Source of the DNA: Akkermansiaceae bacterium
GTDB taxonomy: Bacteria > Verrucomicrobiota > Verrucomicrobiia > Verrucomicrobiales > Akkermansiaceae
Length of the DNA: 64,000 nucleotides
Direction of reading: 5' to 3'
NCBI GenBank assembly: GCA_029253285.1
Contig: JAQWZU010000141.1
Location: 1-64,000 of the forward strand
Shown here: positions 17,301 through 25,995 of the stretch, in pieces
Numbering within the stretch: the first letter of the stretch is position 1
How the letters are laid out: the number at the start of each line of letters is the position of its first letter
The notes under the pieces: model-generated
Database searches by the model: none
Told to the model about the DNA's origin: nothing
What the model saw: only the letters and a program-made list of their open reading frames with translations
Translations under genes and position numbers: made by a program

Positions 17301-17738
17301 ATGGCTACCGAAACTACATTGATCCTCTTTAAGCCCGACGCCGTTCAGAAGAACCTCGTTGGTGCCGTCCTCGCCCGCTATCAAGCCGAAGGCTTCACTA
17401 TCCGTGGCATTAAGATGATGTCCCTTTCCGACGAACTTCTCGCTGAACACTACTCGCACATCGCGGAGATGCCTTTCTTCCCTTCTGTGCGTGGCTTCAT
17501 GCAGGAAACTCCCGTCATCGCTCTCGCACTCTCCGGAGACAATATCATCAGCCGCGTGCGTGACCTTCTCGGACCAACCGATTCAACCGAAGCCGCTCCG
17601 GGAACACTCCGTGGTGATTACGGCGACAAGACCGGCGACTCCAAGATGCGTAACATCTGCCACGCTTCCGATGGCCCCGAAGCAGCTGAAGCCGAGCTCA
17701 AGCGTTTCTTCAACGAAGGCGAACTCTTCGATCTCTAG
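17301..17738 (+). CDS. ndk: Nucleoside diphosphate kinase
   Basis: The 145-residue enzyme transfers the gamma-phosphate of ATP to nucleoside diphosphates through a phosphohistidine. The active-site segment MRNICHASDGPE carries His121, in the usual place for this family (commonly N-x-x-H-G/A-S-D). The N-terminus TLILFKPDAVQKNLVG and the GPT-x-x-x-x-APGTLRGDYG segment are canonical. Its TAG stop overlaps by three bases the CTA complement of the stop of the convergent mnmM-like gene. A strong hairpin terminator 28 bp past the stop lies inside that gene. Confidence 0.95.
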   Translation: MATETTLILFKPDAVQKNLVGAVLARYQAEGFTIRGIKMMSLSDELLAEHYSHIAEMPFFPSVRGFMQETPVIALALSGDNIISRVRDLLGPTDSTEAAPGTLRGDYGDKTGDSKMRNICHASDGPEAAEAELKRFFNEGELFDL

Positions 17739-18295
17739 GTCACCGGCAAACGCCAAACACTTACTAAAAAAGGTCGCCCCTCGTGGCGGCCTTTTTCGTT
17801 GTGGAATTCCACGCGGAAATGATCAGGCAGGCGCACAGCCCAGGCCAATACCTCCTCGGCTTCCTCCAATCCCCCCGGGTGACCGGGATAACACACGCAG
17901 GTGATGACTCCCCCTGATCGCAACAATTCGAGGGAAACATTCAGGGCCTCCAGCGTGGATCGCGATCTGGTAATCATCCCCTGATCCGCTCCTGGCAAAT
18001 AGCCGAGATTAAAGGTCACCGCGGAGACCTCTGCCGGCACAAAGTCCCCCATCCGGGCATGACTCGCTCCCACCAATTCACAACGCTCCATCACTCCGGC
18101 TTCAGTCAGTCGCCTCTGTGACGATTCGATGGCTTGATCCTGAATATCAAATCCAATCACCCGCCCCTCCTCTCCAACCAATCCGGCCAGAAAAAGAGTA
18201 TCGTGACCATTCCCCAAAGTCGCATCAACCGCCAGATCCCCTGCTCGAAGAACGACAGCCAGTTGTTCATGAGCAAGCACGGTAGCCCGTTTCAT
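17735..18295 (-). CDS. MnmM/YtqB-like SAM-dependent RNA methyltransferase
   Basis: This 186-residue class I methyltransferase resembles the YtqB/MnmM group (PF06962), enzymes that methylate the aminomethyl group of a wobble uridine in tRNA. The SAM-binding motif is VDATLGNGHDTLFLAGL (residues about 21-37); a second motif is FNLGYLPGADQGMITR, and CVCYPGHPGGLEEAEEV is the family hallmark. Its ATG overlaps the stop of the upstream C39-like gene (ATGA), which implies coupled translation. Its 3' end overlaps the ndk stop and contains the ndk terminator hairpin within codons for GRHEGRPFL. tRNA target and reaction are inferred from the family. Confidence 0.75.
   Translation of the reverse strand: MKRATVLAHEQLAVVLRAGDLAVDATLGNGHDTLFLAGLVGEEGRVIGFDIQDQAIESSQRRLTEAGVMERCELVGASHARMGDFVPAEVSAVTFNLGYLPGADQGMITRSRSTLEALNVSLELLRSGGVITCVCYPGHPGGLEEAEEVLAWAVRLPDHFRVEFHNEKGRHEGRPFLVSVWRLPVT
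17766..17796 (+). terminator. Rho-independent terminator shared with coding sequence
   Basis: The stem AAAAAGGTCGCC (17766-17777) pairs with GGCGGCCTTTTT (17785-17796), with one G-U pair, closing a short CCTCGTG loop and ending in a T-run. It sits 28 bp after the ndk stop. The same bases are codons near the end of the convergent methyltransferase gene, where the minus-strand copy also ends in a T-run. Confidence 0.8.
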
Positions 18296-19557
18296 GGTCG
18301 GAAGGAAAAGGTATAGTATGCCGTGGCGTCGAGCTCGGCGACGGGCATGCGACGCGGCTTGGTCTGACCGGCCCAGCTTTCTAGAAAGAGCACTTCCTTT
18401 CGCCCATCATTGAAGCCAACCACAACCGAGGCATGCAATGGCGATTCGTCATTTGGCAGGGTTTTAAAATTCATCGTTGGAAATTTGGATTCCCCACCGT
18501 CCTCTAAATCGCGCGAGATTCGCGTATGCAGGCGATCCCGATCCTGCCTCCAACGTCGCCACACGATCACCGGCATTCCTGCTTGCAGAGAACGTCGCAC
18601 CGTAGCGTGACTGTAATCGCGTGACCGGTCCATCGAGAATCCGGCCTCCTTGGCCACCGCTTTGTAAATCCCCATCATATCCGACCCAGCAGCCGAGCCG
18701 GTGTTCTGAAACTTTCCCGCAACTGCGAGCCAGTCTTCGTCGAGGTTGAGCCCCAAATACCGGGCCACCATGGTGAGGGTATTCAACCCGCAATAAGGCC
18801 GGTAACCCTGCGGAACAATGGGCACCTTATTGAGAAGGACATCGCCGTTCTCACTCCGCTGGGCTTTTTGGGCCAAGCTTCTCAGACGCTCGCTTGTCGA
18901 AACTTTCTCCGCCGATTGATCCAACCACGACCCCGGGATCTTTCCTTTCTTGCGAATCGACAGCCTCAACAACCGATCCGGTGCCGAGAGCAATCTCACC
19001 GTCCGGTCATCTATTTGAAACTCCGTCATCTCAGCCCGCAATGCACGAGTGCGACCCCGTTGAGCACCGCGCGCTTTTCCCGATCTCTTTTTTAATTCCC
19101 TCTCCAGCTTCTCCAGCCGGTCTTGATAAAGTTCTTTGAATTCCGACTGCCGAATCATCATCAGACGTCGCATCTCTGCGATGGCCTCTTTACGACTGAG
19201 GTTCTTTGGGACTTTTTCCTGTTGATAGTATCCAAAAAATGAACCGGCATCAGCGAAAGTCACCTGGAGTTCCTCTAGCTCCTCTCCCCGGCGGGTTGCT
19301 TTCACCAAAATGGTCTCCACCCCAAATATTTTTGGCCGGGCCATCAGATACCTTTCCTCTGAATAATCCGTGGCCACACCGGGAACCCAACGACCGGGTA
19401 GTCCGCCATCGTCACGCCACCCTGCCCCCGCGAGAAACTCTTCAGTTAGATCTTCGTCATCAAGCGGGCTATTGCTTACGCCCAGAACTCCGAGAATTGA
19501 ATTGGGCAAAGCATGCGCCACCCCGACACACAGACAGAAAAAAACCACCAGTTTCAC
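18292..19557 (-). CDS. Secreted C39-like (papain-fold) peptidase
   Basis: The 421-residue protein has a signal peptide (MKLVVFFCLCVGVAHALP), a central basic coiled-coil region (about 135-200) and a C-terminal papain-fold C39-like domain. The catalytic Cys lies in GYRPYCGLNTLTMVARYLG (about residue 258) and the catalytic His in ESPLHASVVVGFND (about 379), followed by LFLESWAG. Such domains cleave or bind peptides and are common in exported proteins of this phylum. The natural substrate is not known. It starts 54 bp after the last OmpH gene and is translationally coupled to the mnmM-like gene downstream, so all six minus-strand genes from 22551 to 17735 may be one transcript. Confidence 0.65.
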   Translation of the reverse strand: MKLVVFFCLCVGVAHALPNSILGVLGVSNSPLDDEDLTEEFLAGAGWRDDGGLPGRWVPGVATDYSEERYLMARPKIFGVETILVKATRRGEELEELQVTFADAGSFFGYYQQEKVPKNLSRKEAIAEMRRLMMIRQSEFKELYQDRLEKLERELKKRSGKARGAQRGRTRALRAEMTEFQIDDRTVRLLSAPDRLLRLSIRKKGKIPGSWLDQSAEKVSTSERLRSLAQKAQRSENGDVLLNKVPIVPQGYRPYCGLNTLTMVARYLGLNLDEDWLAVAGKFQNTGSAAGSDMMGIYKAVAKEAGFSMDRSRDYSHATVRRSLQAGMPVIVWRRWRQDRDRLHTRISRDLEDGGESKFPTMNFKTLPNDESPLHASVVVGFNDGRKEVLFLESWAGQTKPRRMPVAELDATAYYTFSFRP

Positions 19558-19611
19558 CCGCCTACCTAAAGGCCAGAATCTGATGGTTTCAACTGGAAAG
19601 TAAGATTTAGC

Positions 19612-20220
19612 TTATTCCTCCTTCTTTTCCACGGGAGCATCCTTGTTAATCCGCTCCAGAAGATTTCCGGTGATATCGGTGGCATCCTTGGAATAGGAAA
19701 GAATCGGAATTCCGGCCCCACTCGCTCCCGTGCGGTCAAACACGAAGTCATATCCCTCGGTCTTGGCGACTTCCTGAATGATCGCGATGATTTCCTTGCG
19801 ATGCATGGCGAGCTCCGTATTGATTTTGTCATTGAAAGCCGCTTGCTTCTGCCTGGCCCAAGCTACACGCCCCTTTTGCAAATTATCCGCCCGCTGCTTT
19901 TTAAAGGATGCCTCACGGAAGATCTGACTGCGCTTCTCGGCATTGACAGAGCTTCCTTCCCCGCTTTTACGCAGGGCCTCGGCTTCCTCGTTGAGAGCAG
20001 TGATCTCCTCGACTTTTTTCTTATCGGCATCCTTGAGGCGATCTTCGTATTGCTTGAAGGAATCGCGGGTTAGCTTGGTCTTGTAAAAACTACTCACAAG
20101 CCTCTGCATATTTACCGTAGCGATCTTATCGGGCTTACCCTCACCTTCTTGGGCGAGTGCAGTGGAAAAAATCAAAGCGGCGCCCAAAAGAGCGGCAATT
20201 GGCTGGAAAAAATTCATCAC
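19612..20220 (-). CDS. OmpH/Skp-family periplasmic chaperone, paralogue 3
   Basis: A 202-residue exported protein with a signal peptide (ending ALAQEGEG) and a long charged coiled-coil from about 45 to 140 (KQYEDRLKDADKKKVEEITALN) between short strands, as in Skp. The family holds outer-membrane proteins in the periplasm on the way to BAM. The ends IATVNMQRL and YDFVFDRTGASGAGIPILSYS are typical OmpH sequences. It is the third of three homologues in one run of genes around lpxD. The three share organisation but only moderate sequence, so this looks like old duplication. Confidence 0.85.
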   Translation of the reverse strand: MMNFFQPIAALLGAALIFSTALAQEGEGKPDKIATVNMQRLVSSFYKTKLTRDSFKQYEDRLKDADKKKVEEITALNEEAEALRKSGEGSSVNAEKRSQIFREASFKKQRADNLQKGRVAWARQKQAAFNDKINTELAMHRKEIIAIIQEVAKTEGYDFVFDRTGASGAGIPILSYSKDATDITGNLLERINKDAPVEKKEE

Positions 20221-20238
20221 AAGTGGGTGGGTTGACTA

Positions 20239-20865
20239 TTAGTTCGTTTTCTTTTCTTCGGCTGTTTCCGCCGGAGCCTCTTTTTTGAGGAGTTTTAGCA
20301 TATCATCGGTAAGATCTACCCTTTCACGAGCATAAAGTAAAAACGGGATCTGGGCCGTAGTCAAGCCGGAGCTGTCGACAACAAAGTCCACGTCGGTCGA
20401 ATCTTTTACATGTGCAGCCACTCTACTGACCACCTCGATCCGGATTTCGTTCATAATACTCGCCATTTTCTGGTTCAAGGCGTTCCCTCGACGCTTAAGA
20501 AACTCATCCCGCTCCTTGCTCAAAGCCTTAATTTTGGAATCGTAAAGCTTCAGTTTTTCCAGGCTGGCCCTCCGCTTGGCTTCCGCCAGTGATGGATCAC
20601 GAAGCTCGGCATCCAACAGCCTCATCTCATCACTCATGGCCTTGATCGCCACGATTCGCTCCTGATCGTCCTTTTTGATATCCTCCCGCTCGATATTCTC
20701 TTCAGCCCGGGCCGCTTTGGTCAAATGATACTCAATCAGCAACTTCGTCATGTTGACCGTGCCCAGCTTCATCTTGGGATCAGCGCTTGCGGTCAAGGGC
20801 AACAAAAGCACGGCTGCGAGGGCGGCTAGCGCCGTCAGTCGGGTCAAAAATTGGTTTCGTTTCAT
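20239..20865 (-). CDS. OmpH/Skp-family periplasmic chaperone, paralogue 2
   Basis: A 208-residue protein with signal peptide (ending LPLTASADP), N-terminal strand KLGTVNMTKLLIEYH and a Lys/Glu-rich coiled coil (about 60-135) that matches the Skp tentacle region, then VDFVVDSSGLTTAQIPFLLYAR. It would act as a trimeric periplasmic chaperone for outer-membrane proteins. It is 18 bp upstream of paralogue 3 and 48 bp downstream of lpxD, in the same direction. Its C-terminus ends in a basic, Ala/Glu-rich tail (KKEAPAETAEEKK), a pattern also seen in paralogue 3. Confidence 0.85.
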   Translation of the reverse strand: MKRNQFLTRLTALAALAAVLLLPLTASADPKMKLGTVNMTKLLIEYHLTKAARAEENIEREDIKKDDQERIVAIKAMSDEMRLLDAELRDPSLAEAKRRASLEKLKLYDSKIKALSKERDEFLKRRGNALNQKMASIMNEIRIEVVSRVAAHVKDSTDVDFVVDSSGLTTAQIPFLLYARERVDLTDDMLKLLKKEAPAETAEEKKTN

Positions 20866-20913
20866 AATCAGTAAGTGAAAAATTGAATCAGTTGGTCCGC
20901 CGGGCGGAAGGTC

Positions 20914-21948
20914 TCATTCTCCCCTGAGTTCATCCAGCTTCTTTTTTAGCTCACGCACTTCAGCGAGAAGTTTGGGAACGCGGGGCATCGCGGCCATCTT
21001 TTTTTGCTCGTCAGCCATTGGTCTCGCTGGCGAGCCCATGTAAACACCGGGCTTTTTCAGACTCTTCATCGCTGCAGTTCGGGTCGCTAGAACTACCTGG
21101 TCGCCGATTTCGATATGGCCCACCACTCCCACCTGGGCTGCCACCGTAACATAATTTCCTATCCTGGTGCTCCCGGCAATTCCACTCTGGGCCACAATCA
21201 AGGTGTGCTTGCCAACTTTTACATTGTGGGCGATTTGCACGAGGTTATCAATTTTGGTTCCCTCCCCAATCAAGGTGCGCCCAAATCTCGCCCGATCAAT
21301 GCAGCTGTTGGCCCCGACTTCTACATCGTCCTCGAGTTCGACAATGCCAACCTGGGGAACTTTCTGATGGCGTCCGTCTACGAGCTCGAAACCATATCCA
21401 TCTGAGCCGACCACCACGCCGGGTTGTAAGATAACGCGATTCCCGAGAATGCACTCTTCCCGCACGGTCGCATTGGGGTGGAGCAGGCAATCTTCTCCAA
21501 TCACGGACTTTCGTCCCACCACGCAACCCGCACCAATGGCAGTACCCTTGCCGACTTTGGCTCCACTCTCAATCACCACCCCTGCGCTAATCATCACCGC
21601 AGCAGGATCGATCTCCACATCTTCGGCAATATGAGCACCCGAAGAAATTCCGGGGACAAAGTACCGCGCCGCCGCCTGGAAATAATCGATGATCTTACTG
21701 AAAGCAGCCGAAGGATTTTCCACCTTAATCAAGGCGCAGCCGTCGGGCACCTCCCACTCCCCTTCGGCAACAAGCACCGCTCCAGCCCGAGTGTCGGGCA
21801 GTTGAGATTGATAACGGGGATTCCCGAGAAAACTGATGTCATCCGGACCCGCTTCATCCAGAGAAGAGATCCCCGAAAACAAAACGACCCGCTGATCTTC
21901 GCAAGGAACACCAACGAGTTCGTGAAGCTGTTGCCAACTGAGGGACAC
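20914..21948 (-). CDS. lpxD: UDP-3-O-acylglucosamine N-acyltransferase
   Basis: The 344-residue enzyme adds the second hydroxyacyl chain to UDP-3-O-acylglucosamine in lipid A synthesis. It has the N-terminal uridine-binding domain (about 1-100) and a long left-handed beta helix of hexapeptide repeats (about 105-300), then a C-terminal helix (LLAEVRELKKKLDEL). The catalytic His lies in NLVQIAHNVKVGKH. Presence indicates a lipid A-bearing outer membrane. It sits between OmpH paralogues 1 and 2, like the skp-lpxD neighbourhood of proteobacteria, and is separated from paralogue 1 by 12 bp. Confidence 0.93.
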   Translation of the reverse strand: MSLSWQQLHELVGVPCEDQRVVLFSGISSLDEAGPDDISFLGNPRYQSQLPDTRAGAVLVAEGEWEVPDGCALIKVENPSAAFSKIIDYFQAAARYFVPGISSGAHIAEDVEIDPAAVMISAGVVIESGAKVGKGTAIGAGCVVGRKSVIGEDCLLHPNATVREECILGNRVILQPGVVVGSDGYGFELVDGRHQKVPQVGIVELEDDVEVGANSCIDRARFGRTLIGEGTKIDNLVQIAHNVKVGKHTLIVAQSGIAGSTRIGNYVTVAAQVGVVGHIEIGDQVVLATRTAAMKSLKKPGVYMGSPARPMADEQKKMAAMPRVPKLLAEVRELKKKLDELRGE

Positions 21949-21960
21949 TTGAAAAAAGGA

Positions 21961-22551
21961 TTATTCGCCCTCCTTGGGATCTTTCGGAGCATCCTGATTG
22001 ATCTCCTCCAAAAGAGAATCAGTCAGGTCCGTGGTATCACGGGCATGCAACACAAAGGGAATTCCCTGGTTACTGTTTCCCGACTGGTCGAAAATGTAGT
22101 CGTAGTTACCGGCTTTGGCTCGCTCGCTTACGACGCGCTGGATTGCTACGAGAATAGCGCGCATCTGCTTGGTCATTTTCTCACTGAGAGTACGATTACG
22201 GCGCTCCAGAAACTCAGAACGCTCACGCTCTTTGTGGATCCCGTCCTGGCTCAGGTCACCGGCCTCCTGACGTAAATCCTGCCTTTTTTTATCACCGAGC
22301 TCCTTGTCTTTCAGCTGCTCACGGATCTTCTGCAGAGAATCGTCGATATCGCGGATATCCTTGAGACGGAGGTTGTTGTCTTTCTGAATGCGGGCGCGCT
22401 CGATATTGATGTCACGCTGAACCGAAGAGGTCTTGTGATACTCGTTAAAGAGCCGCTCCATATCGACAGTGGCAATTTTAAGACGCTGGGCATTGGCTCC
22501 GCTCTGGAGCATCAAAAAACCGGCAAGAAGGGCAAAGAAACGGACTTTCAT
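21961..22551 (-). CDS. OmpH/Skp-family periplasmic chaperone, paralogue 1
   Basis: A 196-residue exported protein with signal peptide (MKVRFFALLAGFLMLQSGANA), strand LKIATVDMERLFNEYHK and a coiled-coil arm (about 50-135) rich in Arg/Lys/Asp, followed by YDYIFDQSGNSNQGIPFVLHARD. The fold matches Skp/OmpH. It is the first gene of the six-gene minus-strand run and lies directly upstream of lpxD, the standard position of skp. Any promoter would lie in the 173-bp divergent gap to panC. Confidence 0.87.
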   Translation of the reverse strand: MKVRFFALLAGFLMLQSGANAQRLKIATVDMERLFNEYHKTSSVQRDINIERARIQKDNNLRLKDIRDIDDSLQKIREQLKDKELGDKKRQDLRQEAGDLSQDGIHKERERSEFLERRNRTLSEKMTKQMRAILVAIQRVVSERAKAGNYDYIFDQSGNSNQGIPFVLHARDTTDLTDSLLEEINQDAPKDPKEGE

Positions 22552-22724
22552 AAATTATGTTCGATTGGGGTGTTGGCTGACTATGGTTTTGAGAGTTTCA
22601 GGAGTCAATCACGCGATTGAGTTTCGTATCGGTAAAAAACTGAAAGACAAGAGATGGGCTCCTCACCCCACTTGGCAAGGACCAAGCTTGAAAAAAATAG
22701 CCCGAGGGCACATGACTGTCCGCG

Positions 22725-23588
22725 ATGATCCGCCGCTGCCACGATGTTTCCTCGGTTCGGGAAGCACTTTCGACCGCTCCGTGTCCCCTCGCCCTCGTCC
22801 CTACGATGGGAGCGCTCCACGAGGGACACCTCGCCCTGCTCCGTGCGGCGCGTGAAAAAGTCGGCCCCGGGGGCACGGTCGCGATCTCGATTTTCGTCAA
22901 TCCAATCCAGTTCGACCGCCCCGAGGACCTCCTTAATTACCCCAAAACTCTTGAAAATGACCTCGCCGCCTGCGAAGCCGAAGGTGTCGATCTGGCCTTC
23001 ATCCCCAATGCCGACGAACTGTATCTCCCCGATCGCTCCATTCTCGTCACGGAATCTCTCCTCACCAAACACCTCTGCGGAGCCACCCGCCCAGGGCATT
23101 TCGACGGCGTTCTCACCGTCGTCTTGAAATTGTTCAACATCCTCCAGCCCGACTGTGCCATTTTCGGCAAAAAAGATTTCCAGCAACTCGCCCTCATTAA
23201 TCGCATGGTCCGTGATCTGGACGTGCCGGTCGAAATTATCGGCCACCCGACCATCCGCGAACCTGACGGGCTCGCCCTTTCTTCCCGAAATCGTAAACTT
23301 ACTCCAGAACACCGCGCCGACGCTCCGCGCATCCAACGCGCTCTTTCCGCAGCCCGAGATCTCGTCCAGACCGGCGAACAATCTCCCGCGGTCTATCTCG
23401 ATGCCGCAAAATCCCATCTTCTTAGCGACGCCCTGGCTGATTTCTCCCTCGACTACCTCGAGCTCGTCGACTCGGTTTCCCTGCAACCCATCGCCAAGCT
23501 CACCGCCCCCGCCACTCTGGCGACAGCGTGCTTTTACCACCCGGTTCGTCTGATCGACCATACTGAGATTGTCCCAATCGTATCCTGA
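22725..23588 (+). CDS. panC: Pantothenate synthetase
   Basis: The 287-residue enzyme joins pantoate and beta-alanine with ATP to make pantothenate, the last step before coenzyme A synthesis. The nucleotide-binding signature [11 protein letters not shown] is at about residues 26-36, FVNPIQF follows near 61, and [17 protein letters not shown] carries the second ATP-binding motif. [12 protein letters not shown] is the third conserved motif. Length fits. The gene is divergent from the OmpH-lpxD run and not close to panB or panD. The 3' end lies 82 bp ahead of the gapdh start. Confidence 0.95.
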   Translation: MIRRCHDVSSVREALSTAPCPLALVPTMGALHEGHLALLRAAREKVGPGGTVAISIFVNPIQFDRPEDLLNYPKTLENDLAACEAEGVDLAFIPNADELYLPDRSILVTESLLTKHLCGATRPGHFDGVLTVVLKLFNILQPDCAIFGKKDFQQLALINRMVRDLDVPVEIIGHPTIREPDGLALSSRNRKLTPEHRADAPRIQRALSAARDLVQTGEQSPAVYLDAAKSHLLSDALADFSLDYLELVDSVSLQPIAKLTAPATLATACFYHPVRLIDHTEIVPIVS

Positions 23589-23670
23589 GACCGCCCAATG
23601 TGACATTTGCTCAAAAAAAGTTCACACTTCTCCGCTTCCCCTCTCCCGTCCCAGTCATCATAAAACGCCT

Positions 23671-24669
23671 ATGAAAATCGCCATCAACGGATTTGGCCGT
23701 ATCGGTCGCCTCGTCCTCCGCGCCGCCTTCGATAATCCCGAACTCGAATTTGTCCGCCTCAACGATTCCAAAGCCAACGCCGAAACCGCAGCCCACCTCC
23801 TCGAATTCGACACCGTCCACGGCCGCTGGGATCGCGATATTTCCAGCACCGACGACACCATTCTCATCGACGGCCAAGCTCTCGCCTACACTTCCGAGGA
23901 CCATCCTTCCAAAATCGACTGGGCCGGCATCGACATCGTCCTCGAATGCTCCGGTGCCTTCCGCGACACCGAAAGCCTGCAAACCTACCTCGACGCCGGC
24001 GTCAAAAAAATCATCGTCGCCGCCCCCGTCAAAGAAGGTGTCCTCAATATCGTCATGGGCTGCAACGACGGACTCTACAGCCCCGCCACCGATCACATCA
24101 TCACCAACGCCTCCTGCACAACCAACTGCATCGCGCCCGTCATCAAGGTGATCCACGAGACCTTCGGCCTCAAACACGGTATGCTCACCACTCTGCATGA
24201 CCTCACTAACACCCAGACCATCGTCGACGCTCCCCACAAAGACCTCCGCCGCGCCCGCTCGGCCGTCAATTCCCTCATCCCCACCACCACCGGGTCGGCC
24301 ACCGCCGTCACCATGATCTTCCCCGAACTCAAAGGCCGCCTCAACGGCGTCGCCGTCCGGGTCCCCCTCCTCAACGCCTCCCTCACCGACCTCGTCCTCG
24401 AACTGGAAAAAGAAGTCACCGTCGACGAAGTCAATACCGCACTCAAAGCAGCCGCCGAAGGTCCCTTGCAAGGAATCCTCGGCTACGAAGAAAAACCCCT
24501 CGTCTCCGCCGACTACACCAACGACCCCCGCTCCGGCGTGATCGACGCCAAAAGCACCATGGTCGTCAACGGCACCCAACTTAAACTCCTCGTTTGGTAC
24601 GACAACGAATGGGGCTACTCCGTCCGCATGGCCGAGTTAACCCAAAAAGTCGCCAGCTCTCTCAAGTAG
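23671..24669 (+). CDS. ArsJ-associated glyceraldehyde-3-phosphate dehydrogenase
   Basis: The 332-residue protein starts at 23671 ([14 protein letters not shown]); a longer frame from 23569 lies within panC sequence and is not used. It has the NAD-binding Rossmann fold and the catalytic Cys at residue 149 in NASCTTNC, followed by [21 protein letters not shown] and a C-terminal YDNEWGYS. These traits and the arsJ gene 114 bp downstream fit the GAPDH variant that uses arsenate in place of phosphate to form 1-arseno-3-phosphoglycerate, which ArsJ then exports. A housekeeping glycolytic role alone is the alternative, since no second gap gene is seen in this window. Confidence 0.82.
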   Translation: MKIAINGFGRIGRLVLRAAFDNPELEFVRLNDSKANAETAAHLLEFDTVHGRWDRDISSTDDTILIDGQALAYTSEDHPSKIDWAGIDIVLECSGAFRDTESLQTYLDAGVKKIIVAAPVKEGVLNIVMGCNDGLYSPATDHIITNASCTTNCIAPVIKVIHETFGLKHGMLTTLHDLTNTQTIVDAPHKDLRRARSAVNSLIPTTTGSATAVTMIFPELKGRLNGVAVRVPLLNASLTDLVLELEKEVTVDEVNTALKAAAEGPLQGILGYEEKPLVSADYTNDPRSGVIDAKSTMVVNGTQLKLLVWYDNEWGYSVRMAELTQKVASSLK

Positions 24670-24783
24670 CAAGACCATCGAATAGTTTCTTTTAGCCTGA
24701 TCCCCCCAACAAAGAGAGCTAATCGCTCAAAGCCAACCGCAAAAAGCCAGCTCCCCACACCCCATCGCACCAATACACCCCAA

Positions 24784-25995
24784 ATGAATCAAAAGGCCTA
24801 CGCCATCGTCACCGCCGCCTATTGGGGATTCACCCTCACCGACGGCGCGCTGCGTATGCTCGTGCTCCTTTATTTCCATGGCCAGGGCTACGGCCCGGTC
24901 ACCCTCGCCTTTCTTTTTCTCCTCTACGAATTCTGCGGCATCCTCACCAACCTGCTCGGCGGATGGTGGGCCTCCCGAACCGGCCTCAAGCGCACTCTCA
25001 CCGGCGGACTTCTTTTACAAGTCGTCGCCCTCTCCACCCTCGCCTTCGTCAACCTCGACTGGATTCCCTGGTTGGTCATCGCCTACATCATGTTGACCCA
25101 GGCCCTCTCCGGCGTCGCCAAGGACCTCACCAAGATGTCCGCAAAAAGCGCGGTCAAAGTCCTTGTTCCCAAGTCCACCTCCAGCGAACAACAAGAACGC
25201 GGCCTCATGAAGTGGGTCGCCGTCCTCACCGGCTCCAAAAACGCCCTCAAAGGCGTGGGCTTTTTCCTCGGCGGATTCCTCCTCACAACCTTCGGATTCC
25301 AGGGAACCCTCGGGGTCATGGCAGGTGCTCTCTTCCTTGTCTTACTCCTCGCCCACTTCTGCATTCAAGGCGACCTCGGCAAGACCAAAAAGAAAGTCAA
25401 GTTCACCGAACTCTTCTCCAAGTCTCCCGAAATCAATCGCCTCTCCGCCGCCCGCCTCTTCCTCTTCGCGGCCCGCGATGTCTGGTTCGTCGTCGGCCTC
25501 CCCGTCTTCCTCAAAGCACAGCTCGAATGGTCCTTCAACCAAGTCGGAGCCTTTATGGCCGCCTGGGTCATCGGCTACGGCATCGTCCAGGCCAGCGCGC
25601 CCAAGTTCGTCAAAAAAAGCGGAGCGACCCACGCCTCAAAAGCCGCCTTTGTTTGGGGACTCATCCTCACCCTCATTGCCGTCACTATCGCCCTCCTGGT
25701 TCAACTCGATCAACTCGTCCTCTACGCCGTCCTCGGCGGCCTTCTCATCTACGGCATCGTCTTCGCCATCAATTCTGCTCTCCATTCCTACCTGATCCTC
25801 GCCTTCACCGACGACGACGAGGTCTCGCTTAACGTCGGCTTCTATTACATGGCCAACGCCTGCGGCCGCCTCCTCGGCACCCTCGCCTCCGGTCTCTCCT
25901 ACTACTATGGCGGACTACCAGCCTGCCTCTGGGTCAGCGCCGCCATGCTCGCCGTGACTTCCTACATCACCATTCGACTTCCGCGCAATTCGTGA
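24784..25995 (+). CDS. arsJ: ArsJ organoarsenical efflux MFS transporter
   Basis: The 403-residue major facilitator protein has about ten to twelve hydrophobic segments. The N-terminus AIVTAAYWGFTLTDGALRML and the segments IMLTQALSGVAKDLTKMSAKSAVK and GSKNALKGVGFFLGG are the ArsJ signature as I recall it from characterised family members. ArsJ exports 1-arseno-3-phosphoglycerate, which falls apart outside the cell and so removes arsenate. It follows the gapdh gene in the same direction and its stop overlaps the GTG start of the rluA-like gene (GTGA). No arsR, arsC or arsB gene was found in the window. Confidence 0.85.
   Translation: MNQKAYAIVTAAYWGFTLTDGALRMLVLLYFHGQGYGPVTLAFLFLLYEFCGILTNLLGGWWASRTGLKRTLTGGLLLQVVALSTLAFVNLDWIPWLVIAYIMLTQALSGVAKDLTKMSAKSAVKVLVPKSTSSEQQERGLMKWVAVLTGSKNALKGVGFFLGGFLLTTFGFQGTLGVMAGALFLVLLLAHFCIQGDLGKTKKKVKFTELFSKSPEINRLSAARLFLFAARDVWFVVGLPVFLKAQLEWSFNQVGAFMAAWVIGYGIVQASAPKFVKKSGATHASKAAFVWGLILTLIAVTIALLVQLDQLVLYAVLGGLLIYGIVFAINSALHSYLILAFTDDDEVSLNVGFYYMANACGRLLGTLASGLSYYYGGLPACLWVSAAMLAVTSYITIRLPRNS

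Noticed and set aside
24822-25832. A 336-residue Arg/Pro/His-rich frame inside arsJ
   Set aside because: This is a +1-phase shadow of arsJ, with biased composition from GC-rich codons.
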